Counted from the stretch's first letter, positions 8,799-17,940 are shown. The stretch: DNA of 64,000 bases from Methylomonas rapida (GCF_024360925.2 NZ_CP113517.1:2480001-2544000); one strand, 5' to 3'. The notes: generated from the letters alone by a model not told the origin. A program made the numbers and translations.

Positions 8799-8918
8799 GG
8801 AGGGTGTCGTAAAAGTCAAAACAGATCCTTCTTCCTCCGGCAGAAGGTTAGGATGAGAGGGTATAAATCTTGTTCCCCTCACCCTCTCCCGCAAGGACAG
8901 GGGGCTTTTACGACCTCC
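8799..8918. repeat. REP-like inverted repeat downstream of purK
   Basis: In the gene-free stretch 8710-9013, GTCGTAAAAG (8806-8815) and CTTTTACGAC (8905-8914) form an inverted pair that extends into GGAGG/CCTCC. The loop has CCCTCACCCTCTCCC-type and GGCAGAAGGTTAGGATGAGAGGG motifs. A partly similar stretch (GTCGCAAAAG, AAGGCAAGGATGAGGG) is seen at about 45729-45793, so this belongs to a dispersed repeat family. It could form a long hairpin in transcripts leaving purK. I see no gene in this gap. Confidence 0.55.
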
Positions 8919-9013
8919 AGAGAGCGAGGGAGCAAAATGCGGACGTTATTTTGGACTGAATCCTTATTTATGCCTATCGCGCCACAGCTGGCGCGCGTTG
9001 AACGGAGTGCAGC

Positions 9014-10378
9014 ATGATCGAACACATGATCAGACATTACAATATCTTGTCTATCGTCGGAAACATCATCACCGTGAATGTCGCCAGCGCTACCACCCAC
9101 CAGGACATCACCACCCGGTTTGGCGATCTGGCCCGTATCGAAGATCCCAACGGTAGCCAATCCTTGGCCCAAGTCATCAAAATCGATGGCAGCAAGGTAT
9201 CGCTACAGGTGTTTTCCGGTACGCGCGGGATTTCCACCGCGGCCTCGGTACGATTTTTGGGCCACGCCCTGCAAGTGACCTACTCGACCAACATCTTAGG
9301 CCGCATTTTCAATGGTACGGGCGAACCGATCGACGGCGGCTCTGACTTGCAACCCGATCCCAAAGTCACCATCACCGGCGCTTCGGTCAATCCGATGAAA
9401 CGGATTTTGGCCTCCAAGATGATCCGTACCGATGTACCGATGATCGACCTGTTCAATTGTCTGGTCGAAAGCCAGAAGATTCCGATCTTTTCCATTGCGG
9501 GCGAACCCTTCAACGCCTTTCTGGCGCGGGTCGGCATACAATCCGATGCCGACATCGTCGTGTTTGCCGGTCTGGGCTTGATCTTCGACGACTTTCATTA
9601 TTTTCGTTCGCAATTCGAACTGGCCGGCGTCTTTGCCAGAACCGTGATGTTCTGCAATCTGGCTTCCGACCCCATCGTGGAACGCTTGCTGGTGCCAGAC
9701 ATGGCGCTGGCGGTAGCCGAGCGCTTTGCCGTCGAGGAAGGCAAACGCGTGTTGGTGCTGATGACCGACATGACGGCCTATGCCGACGCGATGAAAGAGG
9801 TCGGCATTTCGATGGAGCACGTCCCGTCCAATCGCGGCTACATGGGCGACCTGTATTCCCAGCTCGCCCGTCGCTACGAAAAAGCCTGCGATTACAAAGG
9901 CGCGGGCTCGGTGACGATACTCACGGTGACCACGATGCCGGGTAACGACGTCACTCACCCGGTGCCGGACAATACCGGCTACATCACCGAAGGCCAGTTT
10001 TATTTGCACGACGGTATGCTCGATCCCTTCGGTTCGCTGTCGCGCTTGAAGCAACACGTGATCGGCAAGGTCACCCGGGAAGATCACGCCCAGATCATGA
10101 ACACGATGATCCGTTTCTATGCCGCCGCCAACGACGCCGAACAAAAACAGGCCATGGCCTTCGATTTATCCGATTACGACCGCAAGCTGCTGAAATTCGG
10201 CAAACTGTTCCGAAAACGCTTCATGGACATCAATGTCTCCATCCCGCTGGAACAAGCGCTGGATTTGAGCTGGCAAACCCTGGCGGAATGTTTCTCGGCA
10301 AGCGAATTGTTGATGAAACAAACCCTGATCGACAAATATTTCCCAAAGGCCCGCCATGGCGAAGCTGTCGCTGAATAA
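9014..10378 (+). CDS. atpB: V/A-type ATPase subunit B
   Basis: Subunit B is the non-catalytic nucleotide-binding subunit of the peripheral A3B3 head. The 454-residue protein has the beta-barrel N-terminus, the conserved LGRIFNGTGEPIDGG segment, and SIAGEPFNAFLARVG in place of a P-loop, which is expected because B lacks Walker A. VLVLMTDMTAYADAMKE and SNRGYMGDLYSQLARRYEKA are family blocks. It opens an operon ordered B-D-I-K-E-DUF2764-like-A, a rotated form of the compact bacterial V-ATPase operon. The next gene starts inside its 3' end (23 bp overlap). Confidence 0.95.
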   Translation: MIEHMIRHYNILSIVGNIITVNVASATTHQDITTRFGDLARIEDPNGSQSLAQVIKIDGSKVSLQVFSGTRGISTAASVRFLGHALQVTYSTNILGRIFNGTGEPIDGGSDLQPDPKVTITGASVNPMKRILASKMIRTDVPMIDLFNCLVESQKIPIFSIAGEPFNAFLARVGIQSDADIVVFAGLGLIFDDFHYFRSQFELAGVFARTVMFCNLASDPIVERLLVPDMALAVAERFAVEEGKRVLVLMTDMTAYADAMKEVGISMEHVPSNRGYMGDLYSQLARRYEKACDYKGAGSVTILTVTTMPGNDVTHPVPDNTGYITEGQFYLHDGMLDPFGSLSRLKQHVIGKVTREDHAQIMNTMIRFYAAANDAEQKQAMAFDLSDYDRKLLKFGKLFRKRFMDINVSIPLEQALDLSWQTLAECFSASELLMKQTLIDKYFPKARHGEAVAE

Positions 10379-10958
10379 AGCCGCACTGCACAAAGAAAGC
10401 GGCAAACTCAAGCGCTATCGGCAATATCTGCCTTCTTTGGAACTGAAACGGCAAAAGCTGGTGGCGGAACGCGCCAAAAGCTGGACGCAGTTCGAAGCAA
10501 CCCAGCAGCGCATCGCCGCGTGTCAAAAACGGGTAGCCCAATCGCTGCCGATGATGGCCAATCGCGACATCGATTTAAGCAATCTGGTCGCGGTGAAAAG
10601 CCTGGAACTCGACAACGAAAACATCGTCGGCATCAATTTGCCGGTATTGAAAAAAGTGGAATTGACCTGCAAACCCTATTCGCCTTACTTGAAGCCGCAT
10701 TGGGTCGATGCCGTGGTCGTCCAGCTGCGGCTGATGCTGGAACTGCAATGTCAACATCGGATTCAGCAAAAACGTCTTGACTTGTTGAGTTCAGCGGTCA
10801 AGAAAGTGACCCAGAAGGTGAATCTGTTCGACAAAGTCTTGATTCCGAAGACCGAACAAAACATCCGTAAAATTCGCATTTTCCTCTCCGATGCCGAGCG
10901 TGCCGATGTGGTACGCTCAAAGCTCACCAAACAGCTCAGAGCCGCCGCGGGGGACTAA
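10356..10958 (+). CDS. atpD: V/A-type ATPase subunit D
   Basis: Subunit D is the central rotor shaft that links the head to the membrane ring. The 200-residue protein is mostly long helix: an N-terminal coiled coil (LNKAALHKESGKLKRYRQYL and on) and a C-terminal coiled coil ending in LIPKTEQNIRKIRIFLSDAE, a hallmark of bacterial and archaeal D subunits. Start ATG 10356 lies within atpB; the stop is directly followed by subunit I (TAAATG). No separate F subunit gene is visible in this operon. Confidence 0.93.
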   Translation: MAKLSLNKAALHKESGKLKRYRQYLPSLELKRQKLVAERAKSWTQFEATQQRIAACQKRVAQSLPMMANRDIDLSNLVAVKSLELDNENIVGINLPVLKKVELTCKPYSPYLKPHWVDAVVVQLRLMLELQCQHRIQQKRLDLLSSAVKKVTQKVNLFDKVLIPKTEQNIRKIRIFLSDAERADVVRSKLTKQLRAAAGD

Positions 10959-12758
10959 ATGGCCATCGTCAAACTGAAAAAAATGACCTTTTGCGGCTTG
11001 ATCGAGGACAAGGCGCGCGTATTGGATCAGTTGCAAACCATGGGTGACTTGCATTTGATTCCGTTGACGCCTTCCCGCCGCTCCCGCGAACGCGAAGGCG
11101 GCAAGCAGTCCGAGCAAATGATGCAGGCCTTGCGTTACTTGCGAAGCAGCCCCAACAAGCGTCATCAAGTCAAACGATCCAAAAATTTCAATAGCGATCA
11201 TGTCGTCGATCAGGTGTTGAAATTGAAAAGCAAAACCAGGGAATTGACCGACAAGTACGATGCCTTGCAAAAACGCATCAAGGAACTGGAGCCCTGGGGC
11301 GATTTTCAATTACCCGAGACCGGTCTGTTGGCTGGGCAGCGCTTTTGGTTTTACATCATTCCCAAACGCATGATGAACAAGCTCAAAGACTGCGACTACA
11401 CTTGGCAAACGGTGCATCAAGACAATCTTTTTTGCTACGTGGTCGTCATCGCCGAGACCGAACCACCCGAAAACGCTCTACCTGTCGCCAGGACCCATAC
11501 CGGTTCGATAGCCTTGTCGGAACTGGAGCATCAGCGTGACGAGCTGGAATTGGCCCTGGAAGACCTGCAAGCACAACGCGAATCCCTGACGCGCTGGACA
11601 TACCTGCTAACCCTGCATTGCAACGAAGCGTGGAATTTTGATAACTTGCAACAGGCGCAAATCCTGACGCGAGATGAAACCAGCGTGTTTGCGGTACAAG
11701 GCTGGCTGCCAGAAAAGCACCTACAACGTTATCAAGCGTTTGCCGAACAACAAGGCCTGGCCTTGCTGATAGAAGAGCCGACAGAAGAGGACAGACCGCC
11801 TACCCTCCTGGAAAACCCGCCGCAATTGGCCGGCGGTGAAGAGTTGGTCAATTTTTATCAAACCCCGCACTATGGCGGCTGGGACCCATCGGCGATGGTG
11901 TTCTTTTCTTTTTCGCTGTTTTTCGCCCTGATCCTGTCCGATGCCGGTTATGCGGCGGTGTTCGCCCTATTTTTGCTATTCAAATGGCGACAACTGGGCA
12001 AAAATGTCAAAGGCCGCCGTATCCGGGTTTTGGCCGCCAATACCATTTTTCTATCCCTGCTTTGGGGAGTGTTGTGCGGCAGCTACTTTGGCTATGCGCC
12101 GAAACCGGAAAGCGTATTTTCCGAACTCAAGTTTTTCGACCTCAACGATTTTAGCGGCATGATGCGCCTGACCATCGCGATCGGCGTCGTGCATATTGCG
12201 ATGGCGAATTTGATCAAAGCCTATCAGCTCATGCCGTCCAGCCAGGCGCTGGGGCCAATCGGCTGGGTCGGTCTGGTCGTGGGCGGATTTTGCCTGTGGC
12301 TATCGCCAGCCGACAAGCAAGCCATATTGAGTATTTTCGGGAAAAGTTTGCTGATTGTAGGCGCGGTATTATTGGTGTTGTTCAATAGCCATCGGCGCAT
12401 CAAACATTGGAGCGACTGGTTTCTGCGGCTGCTGGATGGACTCAAGAGCCTGATCGGCATCACGCAGTTATTCGGCGACGTGCTGAGCTATATGCGGCTG
12501 TTTGCGCTAGGATTGGCCAGCGCTTCGCTGGCGCTTACCTTCAACCATCTGGCCGAACAGGTTCACCACAATTTGCCCGGCCCCGGCTTGTTTTTCAGCA
12601 TAATGATATTGCTGCTTGGGCACGGCTTGAATTTGTTGTTATGCATCTTGAGTGGCGTGGTACATGGCCTGCGCTTGAATTTCATCGAATTTTACAATTG
12701 GAGCGTTTCCGATGAAGGTTACCCGTTTAAAGCATTTTCCAAAAAAGGAGTCCATTAA
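10959..12758 (+). CDS. atpI: V/A-type ATPase subunit I (a-subunit homologue)
   Basis: Subunit I is the membrane stator that provides the ion half-channels against the K ring. The 599-residue protein has an N-terminal cytoplasmic half (residues about 1-300) with coiled coils, and a C-terminal half with about seven membrane helices, starting at SAMVFFSFSLFFALILSDAGY and including DVLSYMRLFALGLASASLAL with the conserved Arg of the rotor interface. It is slightly shorter than typical 620-660-residue members. It overlaps the next gene by one base. Confidence 0.93.
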   Translation: MAIVKLKKMTFCGLIEDKARVLDQLQTMGDLHLIPLTPSRRSREREGGKQSEQMMQALRYLRSSPNKRHQVKRSKNFNSDHVVDQVLKLKSKTRELTDKYDALQKRIKELEPWGDFQLPETGLLAGQRFWFYIIPKRMMNKLKDCDYTWQTVHQDNLFCYVVVIAETEPPENALPVARTHTGSIALSELEHQRDELELALEDLQAQRESLTRWTYLLTLHCNEAWNFDNLQQAQILTRDETSVFAVQGWLPEKHLQRYQAFAEQQGLALLIEEPTEEDRPPTLLENPPQLAGGEELVNFYQTPHYGGWDPSAMVFFSFSLFFALILSDAGYAAVFALFLLFKWRQLGKNVKGRRIRVLAANTIFLSLLWGVLCGSYFGYAPKPESVFSELKFFDLNDFSGMMRLTIAIGVVHIAMANLIKAYQLMPSSQALGPIGWVGLVVGGFCLWLSPADKQAILSIFGKSLLIVGAVLLVLFNSHRRIKHWSDWFLRLLDGLKSLIGITQLFGDVLSYMRLFALGLASASLALTFNHLAEQVHHNLPGPGLFFSIMILLLGHGLNLLLCILSGVVHGLRLNFIEFYNWSVSDEGYPFKAFSKKGVH

Positions 12759-13207
12759 TGGCTGATTTAATTGTGGTTTTAGGTTGGATAGGGTTGTATG
12801 CGCCGATGGCGCTGGGCGCCGTCGGCAGTGTGATAGGTTGTTCGATTGCCGGCCAGGCCGCGATTGGCGCGATGCTGGATACCGAGACCGGTCACGGCCG
12901 TTATATCGGCGTATCGGCGATGCCGTCATCCCAGGTTATTTTCGGCATCGTCGTGATGTTCACGTTGAATCGCACCGTAACGCTGGCCAATGGCGCCGGC
13001 TTGTTTTCGGTCGGAGTCCTGGCCGGATTGGCTTTGATGTTGAGCGCGATTTACCAAGGCCAATGCTGCGCGGCGGCCATTCATGCCGCCAAGGCCAAAC
13101 CGGAAATCTTTGGCTTATCTGTCGTGCCGGCCGCCATCGTGGAAGGTTTCGCGGTATTTTCCTTCATCTTTGCGCTCGTGATTAGCGGCGGCATCCCCCA
13201 AACCTGA
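12758..13207 (+). CDS. atpK: V/A-type ATPase subunit K (proteolipid rotor ring)
   Basis: Subunit K forms the ion-carrying rotor ring. The 149-residue protein has four hydrophobic helices, a duplicated hairpin. Compared with the Na+-binding NtpK of Enterococcus hirae (recalled from the literature), the ligand positions appear kept: Ser57-Ser58-Gln59 (PSSQ), Gln100 (YQGQCCAA) and the essential Glu129 (AAIVEGFAVF). I infer possible Na+ coupling, which is not shown by sequence alone. The start overlaps the subunit I stop (TAATG). Confidence 0.93.
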   Translation: MADLIVVLGWIGLYAPMALGAVGSVIGCSIAGQAAIGAMLDTETGHGRYIGVSAMPSSQVIFGIVVMFTLNRTVTLANGAGLFSVGVLAGLALMLSAIYQGQCCAAAIHAAKAKPEIFGLSVVPAAIVEGFAVFSFIFALVISGGIPQT

Positions 13208-13219
13208 GCGGGCGTCATC

Positions 13220-13909
13220 ATGAAAGAGGAAAAAGCAGATATCGCCTCTTCGGGCGTCGACCAACTGATCGAACGCTTAAGGGAGCAAGCCATCAATACC
13301 GGTCAGGCCAAAGCCGAAAGCATCGTCGCCGATGCGCAAAAACGCGCGACTTGGCTAATCGATGAAGCCGAACAGGAAGCCAAGCGCATCGTTGCCAAGG
13401 CGCAAGCCGAGGCGGATGCGTTAAAAAATGCCGGCATCGATGCGCTGAACCTGGCCGCCCGCGACGCCTTGCTGAAATTGCGCGACACCTTGCTAGGTAG
13501 TTTCAGCCAGGAAGTGCAGCGCGTGGTCGGCGATAAAATGGCGCAACCCGCCTTCATCGAACAAATCATCCTGGCGCTGGCCGGCAGGGTTCGCGACAAA
13601 ACCGGGCTGGACGAACGACAACACATCGCCCTGGTTTTACCGGAGGATGTCATTGGTGTCGAGGAACTACGCAAAAATCCGGAAGAATTGAAACAGGGCG
13701 TTCTATCCCACCTGAGTGCCTCTATTGCAGGCGACTTGTTACGCCAGGGTGTGACCTTCGAAGTCAGCGAGCAAATCAAGGCGGGACTAGTGATCAAACT
13801 GGAAAATAACGCGATGCAAATCGATTTCACCGACGAAGCGGTGGCTACTTTGTTATTACACCATTTGCAGCCTCGTTTCCGTGCATTGCTGCAAGGCATC
13901 GTCAAGTGA
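13220..13909 (+). CDS. atpE: V/A-type ATPase subunit E (peripheral stalk)
   Basis: Subunit E is part of the peripheral stalk that holds the head against rotation. The 229-residue protein has the expected N-terminal helical Ala/Glu/Lys-rich half (VADAQKRATWLIDEAEQEAK, then RIVAKAQAEADALK) and a globular C-terminal half. The start ATG follows a GGGCGTCATC spacer 12 bp after subunit K; Shine-Dalgarno evidence is modest. The stop overlaps the GTG of the next gene (GTGA). Confidence 0.85.
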   Translation: MKEEKADIASSGVDQLIERLREQAINTGQAKAESIVADAQKRATWLIDEAEQEAKRIVAKAQAEADALKNAGIDALNLAARDALLKLRDTLLGSFSQEVQRVVGDKMAQPAFIEQIILALAGRVRDKTGLDERQHIALVLPEDVIGVEELRKNPEELKQGVLSHLSASIAGDLLRQGVTFEVSEQIKAGLVIKLENNAMQIDFTDEAVATLLLHHLQPRFRALLQGIVK

Positions 13910-14601
13910 TCAACCGGCATTTCAGATACACGCTGTTGATGACCAGCTTGCCGCCGCAACCGGTCGATCTGTTTTCGGCAAAGATATTGCCTATATCGCG
14001 CATACAGCTGGATAAACGCCTCAGCTTGCTCGATGCGGACGATGCCGCTGATCTGGCGCGTATCGAAAGATTGTTGCACTGGTCAAAAATGCAGGAAGCC
14101 GATGACGTGAACATCGTCACGCACGGGCATGCCGAAATGGCGTTGATTCGCAGCGAGTTCTTACGTCAGATCGTGTTATGGCGCCTGGAACTTAGAACCT
14201 TGATCAACGCCTTGCGCCGAAAACACGCCGGCGAAATCTTGCCGCTCGACCAGCCTTACCATGGTTTTGGCGATCGCCTGCAGTTCATTCGCCGCAATTG
14301 GCACAAGTCAGATTTCGGCCTGGGCCAGTCACTGCCCTGGTTGAAACAAGCCTGGCAATTGCTGTCGGAAAACAAGACCCTGGAACTGGATAAATTGATG
14401 CTGGAACTCAATTGGAAGTACTATGCGCGCCTGAGTCTGGGACATACCTTCGATTTTCCGGCCGTGGTGCTGTACGTGCTGCGTTGGTATGTGATCGATC
14501 GCTGGGTCAGTTACGACGCGGATAGAGCCTTGTTACGTTTTAATGAATTGATTAGCGCCGGAATGGCCGACGTTTCGCTGGAGTGTGAAGAAAGACCATG
14601 A
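13906..14601 (+). CDS. V-type ATPase operon protein, DUF2764-like (subunit C-like)
   Basis: The gene sits between subunits E and A, where compact bacterial V-ATPase operons (chlamydiae, Bacteroidetes) carry a DUF2764 or subunit C-like protein. The 231-residue product is rich in helices, with RHFRYTLLMTSLPPQPVDLF at the start, a KILPISRIQLDKRLSLLDA segment, and LNWKYYARLSLGHTFDFPAVV near the C-terminus. I have no catalytic motif to report; the role as the rotor-to-ring connector is inferred from position. The GTG start overlaps the subunit E stop, and its stop overlaps subunit A (ATGA). Confidence 0.75.
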   Translation: MINRHFRYTLLMTSLPPQPVDLFSAKILPISRIQLDKRLSLLDADDAADLARIERLLHWSKMQEADDVNIVTHGHAEMALIRSEFLRQIVLWRLELRTLINALRRKHAGEILPLDQPYHGFGDRLQFIRRNWHKSDFGLGQSLPWLKQAWQLLSENKTLELDKLMLELNWKYYARLSLGHTFDFPAVVLYVLRWYVIDRWVSYDADRALLRFNELISAGMADVSLECEERP

Positions 14602-16397
14602 ACTCACAAAACTTTGCGGCAGCTACTGCCCGTGTAATCGCCGTGCAGGATGACATTATCTCGCTCGAAGCCATCGGCGAAACGCCGCTGACCAAGAACG
14701 AGGTCGTTTACATTTTGCCAAGCCGCTGCGAGACCAAGCATCAAGAACGCCTGAAAGCCGAGGTATTGCGCATTTATGGCAACCGGGCCGACGCACAGGT
14801 TTACGAAAGCACACTGGGAGTCGCGGTCGGCGATCCGGTCGAGCAAAGCGGTCAATTGTTATCGGTGGAATTGGGGCCTGGCTTGTTGGGGCAGGTATTC
14901 GACGGCTTGCAAAATCCGCTGGATTTGTTGGCCACCGAATTCGGATATTTTCTGCCGCGCGGCGTTGATTTGCCTTCACTGGATCATAATTGCAAATGGG
15001 CCTTCACCCCTTGCGTGCAACTGGGCACGAAATTACACGCGGGCGCGGCCCTGGGTACCGTGCAGGAACGCCGTTTCACGCACAAGATCATGGTGCCGTT
15101 CGATATCGCCGGCGAAGTCGAGGTCACCTGGATACAGGCCGGCAATGTCACGATAGACGAGCCGGTGGCCAAAATACGCCTGGCCAATGGCAAGGAACAA
15201 ACGGTCATGCTGAAACAACGCTGGCCGGTGCGCAAACCCTTGTCGCAAGATTTGTTGCGCAATAACTTGAATCAAAGACAATACCCTACTGAACCCTTGA
15301 TCACGCATTTGCGCCTGGTCGATACCTTCTTTCCCATTGCCCGCGGTGGAACCGGTTGCATTCCGGGCCCCTTCGGCGCCGGCAAAACCGTTTTGCAAAG
15401 CCTGATCGCGCGCAATTCGGAAGTCGACATCGTCATCGTGGTCGCCTGTGGCGAACGGGCCGGCGAAGTGGTCGAAACCATCACCGAATTTCCGTTGATG
15501 ACCGACCCCAAAACGGGCGGCTCGTTGATGGATAGAACCATCATCATCTGCAATACCTCGTCGATGCCCGTCGCCGCCCGCGAAGCTTCGATCTACACCG
15601 GCATTACGCTGGGCGAGTATTACCGGCAAATGGGATTGAATGTGCTGTTGCTGGCAGACTCCACCTCGCGCTGGGCGCAGGCGATGCGGGAAACCTCGGG
15701 TCGGCTGGAGGAAATTCCCGGCGAAGAAGCCTTTCCGGCTTACCTGGATTCCTCGATCAAAAACATCTATGAGCGCGCTGGGGTCATCTCGAATGCCGAT
15801 GGCAGCAGCGGAAGCCTGACCATGATAGGTACGGTTTCACCGGCGGGCGGCAACTTCGAGGAACCCGTTACCCAATCGACCTTGAACACCGTGAAAGCCT
15901 TCCTGGGCTTGAGCGCGGACCGCGCCTATAAACGCTTTTACCCCGCAGTCGATCCCTTGTTGTCATGGTCGCGCTACCTGGAGCAATTAAACCCTTGGTA
16001 TCAACGCCATTTGGCGCCGGATTGGACGACTCACGCGCAACAGGTTCTGCAACTCCTTTCGCGTGGTAACAGCGTCCATGAAATGATTCAGGTTGCTGGT
16101 GAAGAAGGCGTGACAATGGAAGACTTTGTCATTTACCAGCAAGCCACATTTGTCGACATGGTTTATTTGCAGCAGGATGCGTTCGATCCTGTGGACGTGT
16201 CCGTACCACTTGAGCGGCAGAAAGAGACTTTTATGCTGATCGTCAAAATCATCGGTTCAAAACGTCAATTTAGCGACCAAAGCCATGTTCGAGACTTTTT
16301 TACGCAACTGACCGGCCTGTTTAAAAACCTGAACTATGCGGTTTGGCAGTCGACCGAGTACAAACAGTTATGGGGTAAAATCGAGGCCATGCTGTAA
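14598..16397 (+). CDS. atpA: V/A-type ATPase catalytic subunit A
   Basis: Subunit A is the catalytic ATP-hydrolysing or ATP-forming subunit of the head. The 599-residue protein has Walker A (GPFGAGKTVLQSL, about residue 256), VIVVACGERAGEVVETI, the arginine-containing DSTSRWAQAMRETSGRLEEI block, and the long non-homologous insertion before the P-loop that separates A subunits from F-type beta. Length is full. It is the last gene of the V-ATPase unit; the next gene starts 57 bp later. I see no clear terminator in that gap. Confidence 0.97.
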   Translation: MNSQNFAAATARVIAVQDDIISLEAIGETPLTKNEVVYILPSRCETKHQERLKAEVLRIYGNRADAQVYESTLGVAVGDPVEQSGQLLSVELGPGLLGQVFDGLQNPLDLLATEFGYFLPRGVDLPSLDHNCKWAFTPCVQLGTKLHAGAALGTVQERRFTHKIMVPFDIAGEVEVTWIQAGNVTIDEPVAKIRLANGKEQTVMLKQRWPVRKPLSQDLLRNNLNQRQYPTEPLITHLRLVDTFFPIARGGTGCIPGPFGAGKTVLQSLIARNSEVDIVIVVACGERAGEVVETITEFPLMTDPKTGGSLMDRTIIICNTSSMPVAAREASIYTGITLGEYYRQMGLNVLLLADSTSRWAQAMRETSGRLEEIPGEEAFPAYLDSSIKNIYERAGVISNADGSSGSLTMIGTVSPAGGNFEEPVTQSTLNTVKAFLGLSADRAYKRFYPAVDPLLSWSRYLEQLNPWYQRHLAPDWTTHAQQVLQLLSRGNSVHEMIQVAGEEGVTMEDFVIYQQATFVDMVYLQQDAFDPVDVSVPLERQKETFMLIVKIIGSKRQFSDQSHVRDFFTQLTGLFKNLNYAVWQSTEYKQLWGKIEAML

Positions 16398-16454
16398 CGG
16401 GTCCGCATGGCGCCCCTAGTAATCAGTTGAATTTTGTTTCCTCAACCAGACATC

Positions 16455-17702
16455 ATGAAAAAAATCACTAGCCTAGTAGCCATATCGTTTGTTTCGATAG
16501 TTCTGAATGGCTGCGCCAGCTTCGGCAAGGGCATTGCAGAAGCCTTTCTGGAAAAACAGGATACCGAAGACACCCGTGTATGCGAGATTACCGGCAATAA
16601 GTTCAATGGTCTGAAGCCACAGCTGGAAGCCCCCGGTCGAAAAATGAAAGTTTTGATGGTGCATGGGGTCGGCAATCACCTGCCCGGTTACTCGACGGAG
16701 TTTCTGGAAAAGCTGGCCAAGGAACTGGATCTGACGGTCATGGCCAAGGCGCACAAAAACATCAAATTGGCGGGACCCGTCGATCCTAACAAAAACCTGG
16801 GTAACTTGCGTATCCATCGCTATTTGAATAAAGAAAAAACCCAGGAACTGCTGTTTTACGAATTGAGCTGGTCGGAGATCACCGCTCAGGACAAGGAAGT
16901 CCTGTCCTACGACAACTCCGGCGAATATTCGTTTCGCCGCGCCGAAGTCAATGATTTATTGAAAAAATTTTCCAATGACACCGGCCCCGACCCGATCATT
17001 TATCTTGGAGAAAAGCGCGAGGACATTCTGACCGCATTTGCGCAATCCTTTTGCTGGATGATCAACGGCGACTGGGACAGCCTGCCGGACGACGTGCATC
17101 AAGTGTGTTCATCCAGAAATGTCACGCCATTTTATAACGACAGCTATGCCTTCGTATCTCATAGCTTGGGTAGCCGTATCACGATAGACGGTTTGCAACG
17201 CATCGCCTCGATCTGGACTTCTAGCGAAAATGCGCCCTATTACACGGCCATCGCGAATGTCATGAAGAACAAGGAAGTGCCCATTTACATGATGTCCAAT
17301 CAGTTGCCGATGTTGCAACTGGGACGGACGCTGCCAGAAATCACCAATCAGGCCGGGGCGTATTGTCAACCCACGGGGGAAAAATATGCCGACCGCATCC
17401 TGAAAAACACCAATATCATCGCCTTCAGCGATCCCAATGATTTGTTGAGCTATTCGCTGCCGCTGAGTTTCGTCAACAAATACCTCGACTCCAGGCTTTG
17501 CGTCAACGTCACCAACATCAACATCAATGTTGCCAAAGTCTATGATGCGTTTGGACTGGGCAGACTGGCCAACCCGCTCGACGCCCATATCGGCTACGAT
17601 ACCGATGATCGCGTAATTGCGTTGATCGCCAATGGCATCGCCAACGAAAAAACCGCGCCCATCGTCAACGAACGCTGCCGCTGGACCGAGACCATCGATT
17701 AA
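16455..17702 (+). CDS. Lipoprotein with alpha/beta-hydrolase-like domain
   Basis: Start ATG 16455 gives MKKITSLVAISFVSIVLNGC, a signal peptide with lipobox LNGC and Cys20, so the 415-residue product is probably a membrane-anchored lipoprotein. The body carries KVLMVHGVGNHLPGYS, an HG oxyanion-loop-like element of alpha/beta hydrolases, and the nucleophile-elbow-like YAFVSHSLGSRI (SHSLG). Asp or His partners lie in the C-terminal third, e.g. LANPLDAHIGYDTDD. A substrate cannot be named. It follows V-ATPase subunit A by 57 bp on the same strand but shows no functional tie. A hairpin repeat follows the stop. Confidence 0.7.
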   Translation: MKKITSLVAISFVSIVLNGCASFGKGIAEAFLEKQDTEDTRVCEITGNKFNGLKPQLEAPGRKMKVLMVHGVGNHLPGYSTEFLEKLAKELDLTVMAKAHKNIKLAGPVDPNKNLGNLRIHRYLNKEKTQELLFYELSWSEITAQDKEVLSYDNSGEYSFRRAEVNDLLKKFSNDTGPDPIIYLGEKREDILTAFAQSFCWMINGDWDSLPDDVHQVCSSRNVTPFYNDSYAFVSHSLGSRITIDGLQRIASIWTSSENAPYYTAIANVMKNKEVPIYMMSNQLPMLQLGRTLPEITNQAGAYCQPTGEKYADRILKNTNIIAFSDPNDLLSYSLPLSFVNKYLDSRLCVNVTNININVAKVYDAFGLGRLANPLDAHIGYDTDDRVIALIANGIANEKTAPIVNERCRWTETID

Positions 17703-17711
17703 CCTGGAAAA

Positions 17712-17765
17712 ATTTCAATTCCCGTTCATCCCGAGCCCAGTCGAGGAATGGCCGGGAATTGAAAT
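17712..17765. repeat. Perfect 13-bp inverted repeat after the lipoprotein gene
   Basis: ATTTCAATTCCCG (17712-17724) and CGGGAATTGAAAT (17753-17765) pair perfectly around a 28-nt interval that includes CCCGAGCCCAGTCGAGGA, which looks like a dispersed genomic repeat. It lies just after the stop of the rightward lipoprotein gene and between convergent genes (truA reads left). It could act as a bidirectional transcript end, but no U-tract follows, so I call it a repeat. Confidence 0.5.
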
Positions 17766-17818
17766 GCTCCCCCAATAGGTTGGGCGTAAAAGCCGCTCGC
17801 GCTTCGATCAACTCAGCG

Positions 17819-17940
17819 CACCGAAAGACACGAAATAAAAAGACTGTTACGCCACGAGATTCAGTCACCTGCCGGGTGTCCGCCTTTTTAACAATAACTT
17901 GCTGAAACTTTTCGTGATTTTCGTGTGTTTCGTGGACCAA
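17819..17940. repeat. Solo member of the GTCCACGAAACACACGAAA repeat family
   Basis: The right part (17909-17940), read on the minus strand, begins GGTCCACGAAACACACGAAA and continues with the ATCACGAAAAGTTTC also seen at 45481-45520. The left part has CGAAAGACACGAAATAAAAAG (17821-17841), giving a weaker inverted counterpart. The interval between holds no ORF. It is a short gene-free relative of the cassette at 4992-5433. Confidence 0.55.

Noticed and set aside
9296..10144. Long antisense frame (282 codons) over V-ATPase subunit B
   Set aside because: Shadow of a highly conserved gene on the other strand; His/Asp-rich composition is typical of antisense translation of GC-rich coding DNA.
13303..14079. 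258-codon antisense frame over V-ATPase subunit E
   Set aside because: Opposite strand of a coupled operon gene; Ser/Ala/Arg-rich with no motif.
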